64,000 bases of DNA from Petrosia ficiformis (Eukaryota > Porifera > Demospongiae > Haplosclerida > Petrosiidae): assembly GCA_947044365.1 (NCBI GenBank), contig OX345636.1, positions 3,802,001 through 3,866,000 on the forward strand. Direction: 5' to 3'. Each line of letters begins with the position of its first letter. Positions within the stretch are counted from its first letter, which is position 1. Positions 31,700 to 44,424 of this stretch are shown here, in pieces. A model generated the notes under the pieces. It was given only the letters and a program-made list of their open reading frames with translations, had not been told where the DNA came from and made no database searches. The position numbers and the translations under genes are program-made.

Positions 31700-34270
31700 A
31701 TTGTGCTCGTCATAGGTGTAAACTATCAAATATCCTTGCTTTCTGTCATTATCGAATGTCATGAGTCCATTATACATTGCCCATATTGAGACTTGCACTA
31801 GCAAAAATCCTTAGCTGCATTACTTAAACTACAACAGATCCTTACTTTCTACCATTATTAAATACTATAATCAAGTCTATTAAACAGTGAACAACAGGGG
31901 TTGTAGCAATATACAATTAAAGTGTTTATTCAATATAAAGCACTTTTAAAACATGTATAACAAAGCAGCTTAGAAACTACAAATATTCTTTCATTGTAAA
32001 TACTGCATGTCAGTATTCTGCTACACAGTGAAAATCCAGAGATCAGTGAAGTGAAATAACTCGTATTTCACACTCTCATCTCTGTTTCTTCTCTGTAATT
32101 ATTAAGGATCCTGAGATCTGATCACTATAGATACTGGGGTTGATGATAAATACTTGAGTATATAATGTACTTTTAAATGAGTATCAATTCAAAGGATCTT
32201 TTGCAGTTTAAGTAATGAAGCTAAAGATCTTTGCTAGTTTCCATAATCCAATCATCAATAACTTGATTTTCTTTTAATGGTACATTATTCTGAATAATTT
32301 TTCCTGTATAACAGACTGATGACAGTATTTAATAACGACATAAAGTAAGGATGTTTGTTAGTTTCTGTAATGTAGCTAATGATTTTTGATAGTTTCCATA
32401 TTTGGAACTTTCCTAAAATTTGTGGGTAAACTATACTCAATAATTACATGTAATTGCATGTTTTTCACCATATTATCGACTAGTGACATTACTAGTAGCA
32501 AGGCAAAAATGATCACTGTTAGTATCTTGTTTCTATACCTGTAGCTTGACTGAATAATTTGTAAACTAAATGTAAAGTGAAGCTAAACGGATTTTTGCTA
32601 GTCAAAATGTTTCCCATTCATCCCTAACTGGATTTCATATTAAACTGCATAATTACATTTTTAATTATATCTCCTAGTCCTTTTCTTCACTCACTGTATA
32701 GTGGACTGGTAACAGATAGTAATGATAAAAGTAGTTTAAGTAATGCACCTAAGGATGTTTGCTAGTTTCTGTATTCTAAACATTCCTAACTACATTTTCT
32801 TATATATATAAATATAATTATATTATAGTGGTAGATTATATACTGAATAATTACATTTAATTATATTTGTCTCTTAGCCCTACTGTATAATGGACTGGTG
32901 ATAACAACAGAAAGTAAGGATCTTTTGAAAGTTTATGTAATAAAACTGAGGATCATTGCTAGTTTCTATATTCCAATCATCCTTATGGGAATTTGGTAAA
33001 TTATAACATTTAATTGCATGTGTTTTCAACTCAGTGTTTTCAGCATAATTATTGTGGACAAATGATAAAGGGGTAATAGTCAAAGGGTGTCTTATAGTCT
33101 TTTTGTCCTTAATTCCATGTTCTTAGGTGAATTTTAAATGGCATGATTGAAATCAAGGATCTTTTTGTTTCCTTTAGTTTCTATTTTTCAATTATCCTTA
33201 ATTTCAAGTACTTTTAAACTCATTTGATTGTCTGTGTCTTCAACTGCTATTGCTTTCTGTATTTATTGCAATTGCAAGGATCTTTCATAGTTTCTAAATC
33301 ACAGCTAATTGCTTTTGCTGTGTTCTTTGTTATAATTATAACTTTTGTTTTTCTAACTTGGGAACATCTATCTGGATTGTACATTTTGTTGGTTAAATGT
33401 TGTCAACAATTAAATTTCTGGATTTGTCTGTTAATGAGAGGTGTTTGAACAAGCTGTTCTTTTCTGAAAAAAAATGGTTACTTTGATGGATTGTTATGTC
33501 ATTTTGTGTTGGAGTATTCAAAGCCAATAACCATTATTCATCAGGAATTAATGGTATGATAGCGTAACCCCAACAAGTAACTAAAACATACTGATTACAA
33601 CACTTGAGCACATGTTTTTTGGGTACAAAAAGATCTTCAAAAATGGATGTAATTAATTGATAATATGGATTACTGGATTCTGATTAAAAAAAAACAGATA
33701 CAGATATGGATGAAAAAATGATTCAGTAGTATTCACACGCTTATAATGAATAGATTCTTAAAATTGGTATCATTGTATAAATGGTGCATGTTTTCACATA
33801 CTTCGTAAATGGTTTCCCATCAACCATTATTTATTGTCCCATAACAAATCAAAGTGATTAAAATTTAAATAACACTATGGTAAATCATACTCAATAATAA
33901 TTATTACATTTAATTGTACGTACATATATGTTTACAACTCCTCTAGTTCATCGTATCACAATGTGAAGACAGTATAAATAGCTAGGGAATCTAAGCATCC
34001 TTTTCAGTTTTTATAACAAAGGTAATGATCATTATTTGTTTCTATAATTATTACAATCACTCCTAACGTGATGATCTTTCACAAGTACTACATTTAATTG
34101 TATATATTCCCAAGTGCTGTTGTTCACACTGTTGATGACAGTTATTAGCGACAGAAAGAAAGCAGTTTTGGTAGTGAAGCTAATGATCTTTACTCGTTTT
34201 CATATTGCCTATGATATTTAATAACCAAATTCGCATTAAGTATGATTGAAATATAGAAACTAGCAAAGAT
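31700..34270. repeat. Degenerate long-period tandem array
   Basis: A composite unit of roughly 190-240 bases recurs about ten times. Its parts are a phrase like AAGGATCTTTGCTAGTTTC, then TCCAATCATCCTTA, then ACATTTAATTGCAT, then GACTGGTGATAACA. Good examples are near 32335, 32755, 32915, 33160 and 34060. Copies are strongly diverged, so the array is old. No coding frame. Confidence 0.6.
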
Positions 34271-34376
34271 TCTTAGCTTTATTACCAAAGACGCTGTTAT
34301 TAATAATTGTCACGGGACTGACGGGGTTATACGTTTTTGATGTTTATGACCCCGCCCATGCAATTAGCATGTAGCT

Positions 34377-37300
34377 ATGGACGCTTGTCCAAAACTAGTT
34401 GATCTTGAAAATATTAGAACTAATAAATGGTATGCGTTGGGACTGAAACTAGGTATTGAAGACAATGATTTGGAGACAATCGAGAGACAGCGTCGTGGCG
34501 ACATAGATGAGTGCAGGCGAGACCTGTTTCGATTATGGCTGAACACCACTTCACATCCTAGTAGAAAACAACTCCTAAATGCACTAAGAGAGAAGCCCGT
34601 GGCTGAGACTACTGTAGCAGACGAATATGAGAGTTCCTTTCAGTTGTATGAAAACTCGAATGTAGTTGCTCTTCATGGTATGTGTATAATAATGATTTCA
34701 TAATTAAATATTAGCTTGTTTCACTGCATTGTTGTCGTGTATTATATACAATTTTACTGTAGACTGTGAAATTTGTTTTAACCCAAATTATTAAATGTAT
34801 TATTTTACTGAAGTTAAATCCCTGTGCGCATAGTAGTACACAACCAATTAGTAACTAATGTTGGCAGTTTAACAATTTGATTAACTAACCATTAATATTC
34901 TGTTTGGTTATGCTCCCTCAATTTACTTATTCTTTATATAAGACCTTTATTCTGTATTGAAATGATGATAGTGATATATTTAAACAATGACTTATTGTGT
35001 ATATATTGTAATGTGTTGATATTTCATAAAGAGTCAATGCTATATATGTGTGTGCATACCTATTTATGTATCTATAACAACTGGAAATATTTCATACTCA
35101 TATCTTCCAGACCATATATGTATATGCAAAAATAACTGTGTTGATAATGAAGTATAAATTGTAATATTCAGACATCCTGTGTTTATTTGATGCCACTCAA
35201 AAAGGAAGTACATTCATAATTGTTGTATTTGAGTCAGAAGGACATTTGATGCTTAGACTAAGAATTTGAAGCAACTGTTCCAGACCAACTTTTGTCCATT
35301 GGGTGTGGCAGTCTGGGGACAGGACTAGCTTTTATTAAACGAAGGTCACATTTAAAATCATTTGATGCAGGAAGAAAGCTGCTTGTGGCCCTACGTGAAA
35401 ACTGGAATTAATAGCTGTTCTTGGTGTAATAGATTCCTAAGGTTCTACAAGAACATCTAAAAACTAAGAAGAGTAGGTAATCACTATAACAGTGTGTTGT
35501 GTTGTGTTGTGTTGTGTTGTGTTTCATGAGAATATCACTGAGCACGCTTCTTCCATAGCATAGATATTCCCCTCCATGAACAAACTCTAGGGAACCTTTG
35601 CAGTGTGTGTGGGTGGAACAGTCTGTACACGGCTAGGATGTTGTTTAAGTGCGCTTGTTGCATAGCCAAGCAGGCATGAACATTAGAATTGATGTGTCAA
35701 TTGTGAATCCTGAAGTAGTTGTTACTATGTAATAAAGTAGATGTTATAATGTAATAAAGCTGATGTTATAATGTAATAAAACTGATGTTATGATGTAATA
35801 AAGCTGATGTTATAATGTAATAAAGCTGATGTTATAATGTAATAAAGTAGATGTTATAATGTAATAAAGTAGACGTTATAATGTAATAAAGCTGATGTTA
35901 TAATGTAATAAAGCTGATGTTATAATGTAATAAAGCTGATGTTATAATGTAATAAAACAGATCAAGAAAGGAAACCATTCCTAAGATCTACTGAAATACT
36001 TCCCATTCTGAAAGTAGCTGCTCAGTAGTTGCCTGATTAGTTTGTGTATACCAAAGAAAAAAATAGGTGGGTTCTAAAAATAGTAAGAGACGGTCAGAAG
36101 ACTCACAGCTATGCAGGATGTTTTTTTTAATTGGCTTACATATCCTATTTGGATTGTTTCACTGCCTATTCAATTTGAAGAAAAATATGCTCTTGACTGC
36201 TGGAAATGGTTGAGGATTTAGGAATACTGCATGATCAGCAATTAACCATCGGCCTTGAAGGATAAAATGGAAGTGATGTTGAAGCAGCTGCATATATTCC
36301 TTTCTTTTGTAACAGTATGATGACAGTACTGGTATATAAGATAAACAGTCCATATATATATATATATATATAACCTGTAAGAATATATGACAAGCTCTGC
36401 AAAATGCAATATCAAATTGAAACAATTAAATATTGTAATACACTGCAAAAACTAAATTGTTAAAATGACCATTTTATTGGTTAGTACAGTTGCAAGGAAC
36501 AGGATGAGTTTAAATTTAGATTGTCAGTTGTCATAGAGGATGTTGTGGCTACATGCATGTATGTTACTACGACATAGTGTGTACCATGTATTGAAAGATA
36601 TAAATTAAATTATGTGTTTACAGGTTTACAAATCCTTTTCATGCCCAGATACAATTACATGTACTTTAGTATAAATTATACTAAATCTTTGACATGAAAT
36701 ACGAATAGGCAGCACCTTAAAATTGTATAGCTTCAATTGTTATTGATTATAATTAGTACAAAGTATCTATGGTATTATAGGTATTTTTCATGAGCAACAA
36801 ACTAATTGTTAAATCCTTGCAACTGTACTAACCATTAAATTAGTTATTTTAACTATTTTGTTTTTGCAGTGTAGTACTTTTTGTTTTGCTTGATATTGCG
36901 TTACAGAACTGTAACTCATAAATGCACATATTATAATATATAGATGCATATGGTACCATTACACAAATTTGAAGTTTGGTTCAAATTTATTTGAGAGATT
37001 GGGAGCGAGAGCGTCCTTACTTTCAATTCTACAAGAGAGCACACTTTTGACCACCTATGGTATAAAGTCTCCTTTGTGTTGTTGAGAAGAATCACCTTAG
37101 TGTGGAACCTGAGAATGTTACTTTTGCATCTACTACAAAGCAGAGAAAAAAATACACTTTCTCATATAAACAGAAATACAGACACACACACCACGATGGC
37201 AAATGTTGGATGTTGTAATGTTGTATATTTTACTCATCATAGTATATAAACATTGGTTAGGAGGTGTATATGCCAGATATAGCACCTGCTGTGAAGGAGG

Positions 37301-40300
37301 TTTATGGGAATATTACATAAAGATCTGAAGAATATATGCACATAAACTTCTGAACATCAACGACAGCAATGATTTATTAAATAATCATGATTTCAACACT
37401 ATAATTAAACTTTTGATAAGATGGTATAGCTGATATCACCCATTGAAATTGCAGGTAGTATATATATTGAGCATTGAGAGACTGCAGATGTATTATGTCA
37501 CAACGAACTAGTATCTATACAGAGTTTACAGGTATTTATCTCAATTTTTCATAATTTTATTTTCAATATTGTATTAACTATTAACAGATTTAAATTAAAA
37601 GCAATAATAATGGAGAACATACAGAAAACACTGAATGAATGTGATTGGCCAATGCATGTCACATTTTTATGGCCCGTAGGGCCATCCCTATGATTGCTTT
37701 CCCACGGGTTCGATGTATGTTTATATATATATATATATATATGTTTGTGTCACCTACGCGAGTATGGGTTGTATACGTAGTTAAGGAAGTTACATCATTC
37801 CCGGGGGCTCGGTCAATTAATGGGCGTGGCGCGTAAAAGAACGCGCGATCAAGCTCTACACACCAGCAGAAAGAAAGCTGTTGAGCTTACGTAGAAACTG
37901 TAACTAATAGCTAGTTATTCTGCCTGAAATATATTCCTAAAGTTCTACAAGGTCCTTTGAAAGGTCAGGAGAGTAGATAATCAAAATAATAACTATAATA
38001 AGCTGTTGTCTTTCCTGCTTGATAAAGTCAGCCATGATTACTGAATTCTGGACACCACAAAGCAGTCACAAGGATACTTTTATCTTCACTTAAATTTGTA
38101 AAGCAATCATAGGGATGTTTTTTTCTCTATATACACTTGTTTTCAACTATGTTGCCTAGAGTACACAACCCAACAGTAAACCAAGTTTCATATTATTAAA
38201 TAGTTTATCTATTAAGTTACCCAATTTGCTCCACATCTGAATAAATACATAAAAAACGAGTCTTCAACAACTCCAGTTGGGATGGCTTCACTACTAAACA
38301 GTTACTTCTCGGAATGTTTCAATCATGTGGAATGTGGTTCTAAGTATCTAATTCCTACACTAGCAGAGCTGCCTGCAGAGTTTCTTTGTTCTGAAGAGTT
38401 TGTTTTTACATCTATTGCTCGTTTGAGGGCTAATATAGCTTGTGGTCCTGATCTCCTAACTGCGAAAATGTTGAAATTATTTGCAAATACTATTTCACCT
38501 TCATTGACGGAAGTCTTCAATCAATCACTATCTACTGGTGTAGTCCCTACTGAGTGGAAATGTACTAACATTGCCCCAATTCCAAAATCTTCTAATGCTA
38601 CTCTTACTTCAAATTATCATCCTATAAGCTTTTTGAGCATTCCTGGTAAGATCTTAGAAAGACATATCTACAAGATTTCACAGGAGGAGCTTGATAGCAC
38701 ACAATTTTTCTCTAATTTTCAGTGTGGTTTTAGACCTGGACGGGCACAGGAAATGCACTTGTAGCATCTACTTGTGTTTGGCACCAACATCTTGATGCGG
38801 GTGCTGATGTGTGTTGTGCTTTCTTTGACTTTAAGAAAGCCTTTGACAGTATCCCACATGAGTCCTTGTTGCATTGTCCAGAAGATACGAGTATTATGCA
38901 CAATGATATGGAAAAAATATTTCATTGGTCGGAGGCTAACCACCTCAATATTAATGTTGCTAAGACGAAATACATGATTATATCAAGGAAGAAACAGGCA
39001 GTTCCTTAATTCAGTCTCTTCCTTAACGGTCATCAACTGGAACCTGTATTCTCATTTCGGCTTCTGGGGGTCATCATTGATCAGAAACTTTCATTTTCTG
39101 AACATATTATATTTGTCAGTTCCAAGGCCAAGAGAACCTTGGGTATCATTTATAGACAATTCTATTTATGTGATAAGGCAACCTTGCTAACCATGTACAA
39201 GTCACTTGTCCTTCCAATTTTGGATTACTGTTGTATTGTTTGGGATCCTTACCTACAGCTGAAGAAGACCCTTGGGTTGAAACGTTCTGTTTATCAGAAT
39301 TATTTAAAGCTCAATAAAATTTCACACTTGAATCTATCAACATGATAACAAATATTATAGATCCTTACCTAGTCTAGCATGTTAAAACATTAGAATCTGT
39401 GCAGATATTTGGTTGTAGAATTGCAACTGGTCTATGAGATATGTCTCATGATTTAGAAAATCACCCCTCGTGAATAATTAATAAGCTAAAAAACGCGCTT
39501 CGCGCATTATTTTTTTTAGAAACCTCCTTCATTTTTTAGATCAGCCACTGTACATTTATTATTGTCATGACTAGGAAAGGTTTAAGAAGGGAAACAGCTT
39601 GTGATAGTGAATTTGTATACAATTAACATTCAGCAAATGTAATACTGTCAATGAACCTGCATAATGTTCAGGCTCCTAGTTATGAATATCATCAAAACTA
39701 ACTATACTATTTTGTATAGTTGCTTATCAAATTTTATAAAGCTCACCAGACCCTCTTTCCATCTTGCTCCACACATTTCTCATTTCTTTGAGCTCCAGAA
39801 CGGAACTTCAAGGACAAAGTCTAATGTCTTCTATACCTGTATGTTCTGAGACATATACTTTTGATATTGTACTTTATGTAAGCATGGACACAAGCTAACA
39901 TTAAATTTGAAATTTATTTAGCTACGTATATTATTTTAAAACTAAAAACAATAACATGGTTATGTTCCTATGTTCTACCATAATAGTGTTCATAATAATT
40001 ATAATGTTAAGTGCATTTTATTTTCATTATAGACATACCACATCCACAAGTTGATATATCCTCTTCTCTTCCATCCAAAGAAAACCGAAAATTGGTAATG
40101 ATAATTATTACTATATAATCATAATGACTGCAAGAGGCTAAAAGTCACTAATAAACTTTTAAGCATGGAGGGAATGACAATAAAACAATGCATGTAATAT
40201 GATTTGCTAGTATTCTTTGCTGAACCTCTTTAAATTTTATCTTCTTTCGTTCCTTATATAAAATAATAATAATTATTATCATAACTATGAAGTTTTAGTG

Positions 40301-42438
40301 ATCTACAATTAATGTATTTTTAGCGGTTCAGTTTGACTTTATTATTTGAGAATGAAAACGAAAGTGAAATAGTGAAAGGCCGATGAGAACTAACGACTTT
40401 AAACATATATTTATTATAATTATTTTGTACCTACCACACAGCCTGAAGTTCAGTACACAATATCCGAGTACTATCAGTCTCAGTTTCAATCAAAAAGAGG
40501 AGAACTCCACATACTTATTGCTAAAGTGAAACAGATTATCGAAGACAAAGCCATCTGTTTGAAGAGCTTGAAATTCTTTCTGAACCTTCACCCAGGGTTA
40601 AGGAAAGAAGCTAAAGCTGCAGAATCACTTGAAGACGTCATGACAATTGTTTGCGATTACACATCTCTGATCAATACATCATATCTCCAAGCTGTTGCCA
40701 GAAATTTTAAGCTGCATGATGCAATCGATCTCATAAACAAGTTTGATGATTCAATTGATGAATTTTGTAAGACAATCCCAACAGAACATGCATATGGTCA
40801 GGAGTTTATGGAGCATTCGAAACTAAATCTTCTTAAATCCGAAGAAGTAAAGTTTGTTTTAGAATGGGATGGTGATGAAACGACACTGAGGGATATACAG
40901 AGTTTACTCAGAAAAGCTTTTCATGACAAGGCCAGGCATGTGATTGTAAAAGTAGTGAACATTTGGAACTCCACTATTGTGATCTGTTATGTTCCAAATC
41001 ATCTTCATGAAGAGCTAACCATGCTAGTGAAAGATAATGAAGTTTACTTGAAAAAGGAGGGTGTACTTTCTGTTAGCATTGGAGGATTGTTAATCTTTAA
41101 GAGAGAAACAGACAGCAAGGTTAGATATTGAGTGCAGTGTTTTTTTTTGCATAACCTTTAGTGGGAAAACTTCCACCAAAAAATTCCTCCATTTAAAATT
41201 GTTTATGAAGCATTCATTTAATTTTTGCACTCCACTTTATTAGAGAAGGTGAAGTTATTCACTCCCTCTCCCCTCTCCCAGTAATATGATCCAAAGTACT
41301 CATGCTGACTTTCAATTGATTACTATTTGGATTATATAGCATAGTGTTTTAAAGCAGCAGTTCTCCTTAGCTCATGCATGTTTTATTTTGTTAAATGTCA
41401 TTAATTATTTCCTTTACTACACTAATGCATTTGACAGTTAATCAGTTCCCTGTTTCATAGTTTATAGATGGTATATACTCACTCCATAAGAATTATAGCG
41501 TCGGTGCTATAAAATAGTACATATCAACATAAGTGCTAATAGAGATTCCTAAACATATGTACATAATTAGAATGTATTATACATGTATATAATATAATTA
41601 TTAATATCTCTTTAGATGACTGGACTGCATTCAATAATGTACTCACCCCACCCATTATTTGACTGAGTCCCCACAATGATGTAACTACATATGCAATACA
41701 TATGTGACATGCATATAATTGTATTTCAAACTTGTGGAAAAGCAATCATGGGATGGCGTTAGTGCTTCCAAAGTTTGATGTAGAATCATCTAATAATTAT
41801 GCACTTAGAAATGTATTTTGTGTAGTTAAATCCACAAGTACATTCGAAAAAGAAACACTTTCAAAGAGCCTCTATGGAAGAATTAGGTAAGAAATATTTA
41901 TTGGTGTTCTACAAAATACTACAAATTTCATTGTCTTATGTGATCAAAACTTCAGGAGAAATTACTGATAGTAGCTGTATGCTTGTATATATACCACAAC
42001 AATTAACCTATTTTAAATTTTTAAATTTATTTTTCATTAAGTGTACTGATCTGTAATTTGATACTGTCGTAATTAAAATGTAATTGGTTAATCATCATTC
42101 ACCTTATAGCAGTAATGAGTGGTCAAAGTTTTTGTGGTGAGTAACCATGTATGCACACAATATATAATTACAGTGATTGCACTGTAATGGATTCCTTCCC
42201 TCTCTTTTGTCACTAAGCTATCCAAGTTTTCATGATTATGGGTGAATTGATCAGTGCTCTGCTAGGTTCATTTATTATCATTTTGTGCAGAAAAACTTAT
42301 TTGTATAATTATTATAATATGATTTATTGCCTTGGAGTTCATTTCATACTTTTGGAGTATATTTGTTTAATTTACATCACAAACGCTGTAGAAAGTAGGC
42401 ATTTTAATTACGCAAAATATGAGCAATTACAGCTCAAG
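34377..42438 (+). CDS. Death-domain membrane protein, 5' part of a multi-exon gene
   Basis: Six exons with matching phases: 34377-34677, 40033-40094, 40442-41119, 41826-41886, 42110-42136, 42218-42438 (450 residues). Residues 1-90 form a Death domain (NKWYALGLKLGIEDNDLETI, then RRDLFRLWL). Residues 122-347, on one large exon, are a second folded region. It has a helical first half (LKSLKFFLNLHPG) and an alpha/beta second half ending VVNIWNSTIVICYVPNHL, a pattern I recall in sponge and coral proteins but cannot name. Residues about 380-402 and 411-434 are two hydrophobic helices, a membrane hairpin. The first intron (5.4 kb) holds repeats and a LINE fragment. If exon 3 runs on instead of splicing, a stop occurs at 41129-41131. 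No stops or frameshifts are seen. Signalling through Death-domain partners is inferred. Confidence 0.75.
34700..35375. other. Intronic AT-rich DNA
   Basis: No repeat or gene recognised in this part of the first intron of the Death-domain gene. Confidence 0.4.
35489..35521. repeat. (GTGTT)n microsatellite
   Basis: About six exact copies of the pentamer GTGTT/TGTTG. Confidence 0.9.
35720..35957. repeat. 22-bp minisatellite
   Basis: About ten copies of GATGTTATAATGTAATAAAG plus two variable bases (CT, TA or AC). The copies are almost identical, so the array is recent. Confidence 0.95.
36441..36871 (+). mobile_element. CACTGC-family MITE, complete copy
   Basis: 431 bp. The ends CACTGCAAAAAC and GTTTTTGCAGTG extend into about 58-bp imperfect inverted repeats (TTGGTTAGTACAGTTGCAAG on the left, its complement on the right). 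TA lies on both sides, so a mariner/Tc1-type TA duplication is possible. No coding frame. Family members: 780-1013 (part), 12260-12645, 27177-27565, 47820-47912 (part). Confidence 0.8.
37668..38125. repeat. Composite of transposon-end repeats
   Basis: 37668-37708 is the inverted partner of 7215-7278. 37715-37742 is a (TA)n tract. About 37850-37985 resembles 35375-35480 (GTTCTACAAG context). 37975-38125 matches 8155-8280. Confidence 0.5.
38282..39460 (+). pseudogene. Non-LTR retrotransposon (LINE) reverse transcriptase fragment
   Basis: Segment 1 (38282-38764) reads the RT thumb-side start: ACGPDLLTAKMLKLF, VPTEWKCTNIAPIPK, NYHPISFLSIPGKILER, CGFRPGRA. After a frame change near 38750, segment 2 reads CCAFFDFKKAFDSIPHESLL (RT motif with catalytic Asp). 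About 150 bases are then missing, including the FADD/YADD box. HLNINVAKTKYMIIS and the C-terminal LLGVIIDQKLSFSEHI follow, then after a stop LESVQIFGCRIATG near 39400. The order and motifs fit jockey/CR1-type LINEs. It lies inside the first intron of the Death-domain gene, same strand, and is dead. Confidence 0.85.
39480..39860 (+). pseudogene. Possible LINE 3' tail
   Basis: The frame 39664-39849 (IKLTRPSFHLAPHISHFF) follows the LINE fragment in the same orientation and may be its extreme C terminus. At 39492-39515 a GCGCTTCGCGC palindrome stands out in AT-rich DNA. Weak call. Confidence 0.3.
41140..41820. other. Intronic DNA, no gene
   Basis: Contains only a small match to the 7215 palindrome family at 41735-41758. 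Confidence 0.4.
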
Positions 42439-43082
42439 GTAAGAGTTTTATGAATACTTAATAAAATACAATTTGTAACAAAATAAAATTTTAACTAGTG
42501 ATAAAGTTGCATTACCTAAAAAATTTGGCATGAATTCCTTCGGAAAAAAAAGAGGTTGGCCAGTTGTGCAGATGCTTCCGCTCTTCCAGTAGCTAATACT
42601 AAGGTGGTTTGAAGAGATTCTGTATATTGAATATCAGATATTGGAGAAATATAAATATCTGTTCTCATTAAAACTGCAGGTGATGCTCTGATCTTAAAAT
42701 ATTCCATAACTACTCAGCCATTTATTTATTACACATTTTTAGCTATCTGCACTAAAGATCAATGTAATACCAGGGACTCTTAATTTTTGTATCTCATAAT
42801 CTGCCAGTATCGAAATTAGTAGCCCACCATTATGTCATTTGCAAGTAAGCTGATTAATATTGTTAGTATCTAAACCCAAAATCATGGAAACATTGTCATA
42901 AATTGGCAGCATCTTTCAAAGCACAAGTATATGTAACGTCTGTGTAAATATAAATGAAATAAATAAATGATTACAGTACAGATTCATAGCTATTCCTAGG
43001 AGATCTTCACAATTCGGATTCTACAACATTAAAGAAAGTTAATGAGAACAGTGAAACTAATAGGTACACAAAATATCATAAA

Positions 43083-43365
43083 ACATCTTGAGAACCAACA
43101 ATCCACATACACATGATGCACAAACACAAAATGTCACTTGTCAAAAGATGAAACATCTTGACAGGTTGTTGCCTAAAGATGATGCATTTTCACAACCATG
43201 ATCAACATACACAACAAACACAAAATGGCCAGCTGTCAAAAGAAGTAACATTTTGACAGGTTGTTGTCTAAAGATGAGGCATCTTGACAACCATGACCAA
43301 CATATACACAACAAACACAAAATGGTTACCTATCAAAAGACGAAACATCTTGACATAATTATATT
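43083..43365. repeat. About 105-bp tandem repeat, three copies
   Basis: The unit runs AACCATGA.CAACATACACA, then CAAACACAAAATG, then TCAAAAGA.GAAACATCTTGA, then GGTTGTTG.CTAAAGATGA. Three copies with about 85-90 percent agreement by eye. Intronic. Confidence 0.85.
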
Positions 43366-43419
43366 ACAAGGGTACTTATACATAGCTTAATTATTGATTA
43401 CCACTTGATGCACTGATTC

Positions 43420-43991
43420 ATTTTATCGATAACACTGTTTCCATCAATAAGCTCTCCGTCTTGCATACTGCAGCCTTCTCCTGTTAATTGATTACACAGT
43501 AAGTATTTTTTTGTGCTCTTTAATCTATACTTTCAGCACTGGAACCATCAAAGGAATCATTTTCTTTCTCGTCATTAGTCCAATTTGGGTCTAAACTTTC
43601 AGAACTAGAGCTAACTTCATTGCCTATAATGAAACAAATTAAGTCTATAATAATTATTATTGTTATTGTATTGTAATGATATAGGATTATGGCTAACTTA
43701 CTAACACATTCTGTAAGAGTGCTCTTCATCCCATTTGTACACTATTTCGTGGCGAAAACATCATAATAATCTCGTCTAGGGTTGTAAAATGTTGATTTTA
43801 GATACCTTCTCGCCACAGTGAGGGCAGTCTAAAAGCGATCTTGGTCGTATAGTACCTTTCCTTGGATTAGTCTCCATCTCCATAAAGCATTCACAGGGAG
43901 CTGTTTTCCTGTTACCCATTGCACTTTGCACAGTATTCACACAACGAGTGTACAAATACCTTATAGTATTTTGTGGTTGATTGATAGTCAA
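43420..43991 (-). CDS. Possible small antisense gene fragment, acidic and Cys-rich
   Basis: Two minus-strand frames: 43776-43991 with KTAPCECFMEMETNPRKG and LLDCPHCGEKVS (a possible four-Cys zinc site), and 43520-43629 with an acidic serine-rich SSSSESLDPNWTNDEKEN tail after an ATTATAG-type acceptor. They could be two exons of one small gene in an intron of the Death-domain gene, or a transposon remnant. No family recognised. Confidence 0.3.
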
Positions 43992-44424
43992 ATCACCTTT
44001 AATCCTTTTTATTTATAGTTCTTACCATTTAGTTCACCACGTTTCTTATATATATGTTTCTAGAAAAAGGGCTAATATTATACTAATGATGTTTTCAATT
44101 GATTTCAGAAGGAAATGTTTGTGGTTTGTTTTCATAATATTAATGGGAAATTCTGCCCAGCTGCATTTTTATTTAGGGATAATTTAGGATGAGAAACTAT
44201 AAATCAACAATTCTTTGCCTTGCCTAACAGAAACATAGTTATTATTGTTATAATTTAGTATTATTTTGTCTACTAAACTTGAAAGCTGACTTGTAATACA
44301 AAAGTGGTTGTAATGCTGCGCAATTCATGGACAAATTGCCCACAAACTATTCTATCATTGTGAGACATGTTATGTTCTATTTTTCTTAAACGTAGGTGCT
44401 CTCCAAACTGTCCATGCCCACAAG

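Noticed and set aside
33224..33448. Hydrophobic 74-residue frame
   Set aside because: T-rich tandem-array DNA gives hydrophobic translations. No start context, splice site or relative.
36350..36372. (TA)n with nearby minus frames 36159-36448
   Set aside because: Microsatellite-driven open frames without codon bias, splice logic or domain.
41874..42056. Frame MEELGKKYLLVFYK as an independent protein
   Set aside because: Its first codons are the 3' end of exon 41826-41886 and the rest is intron after a GTAAGA donor.
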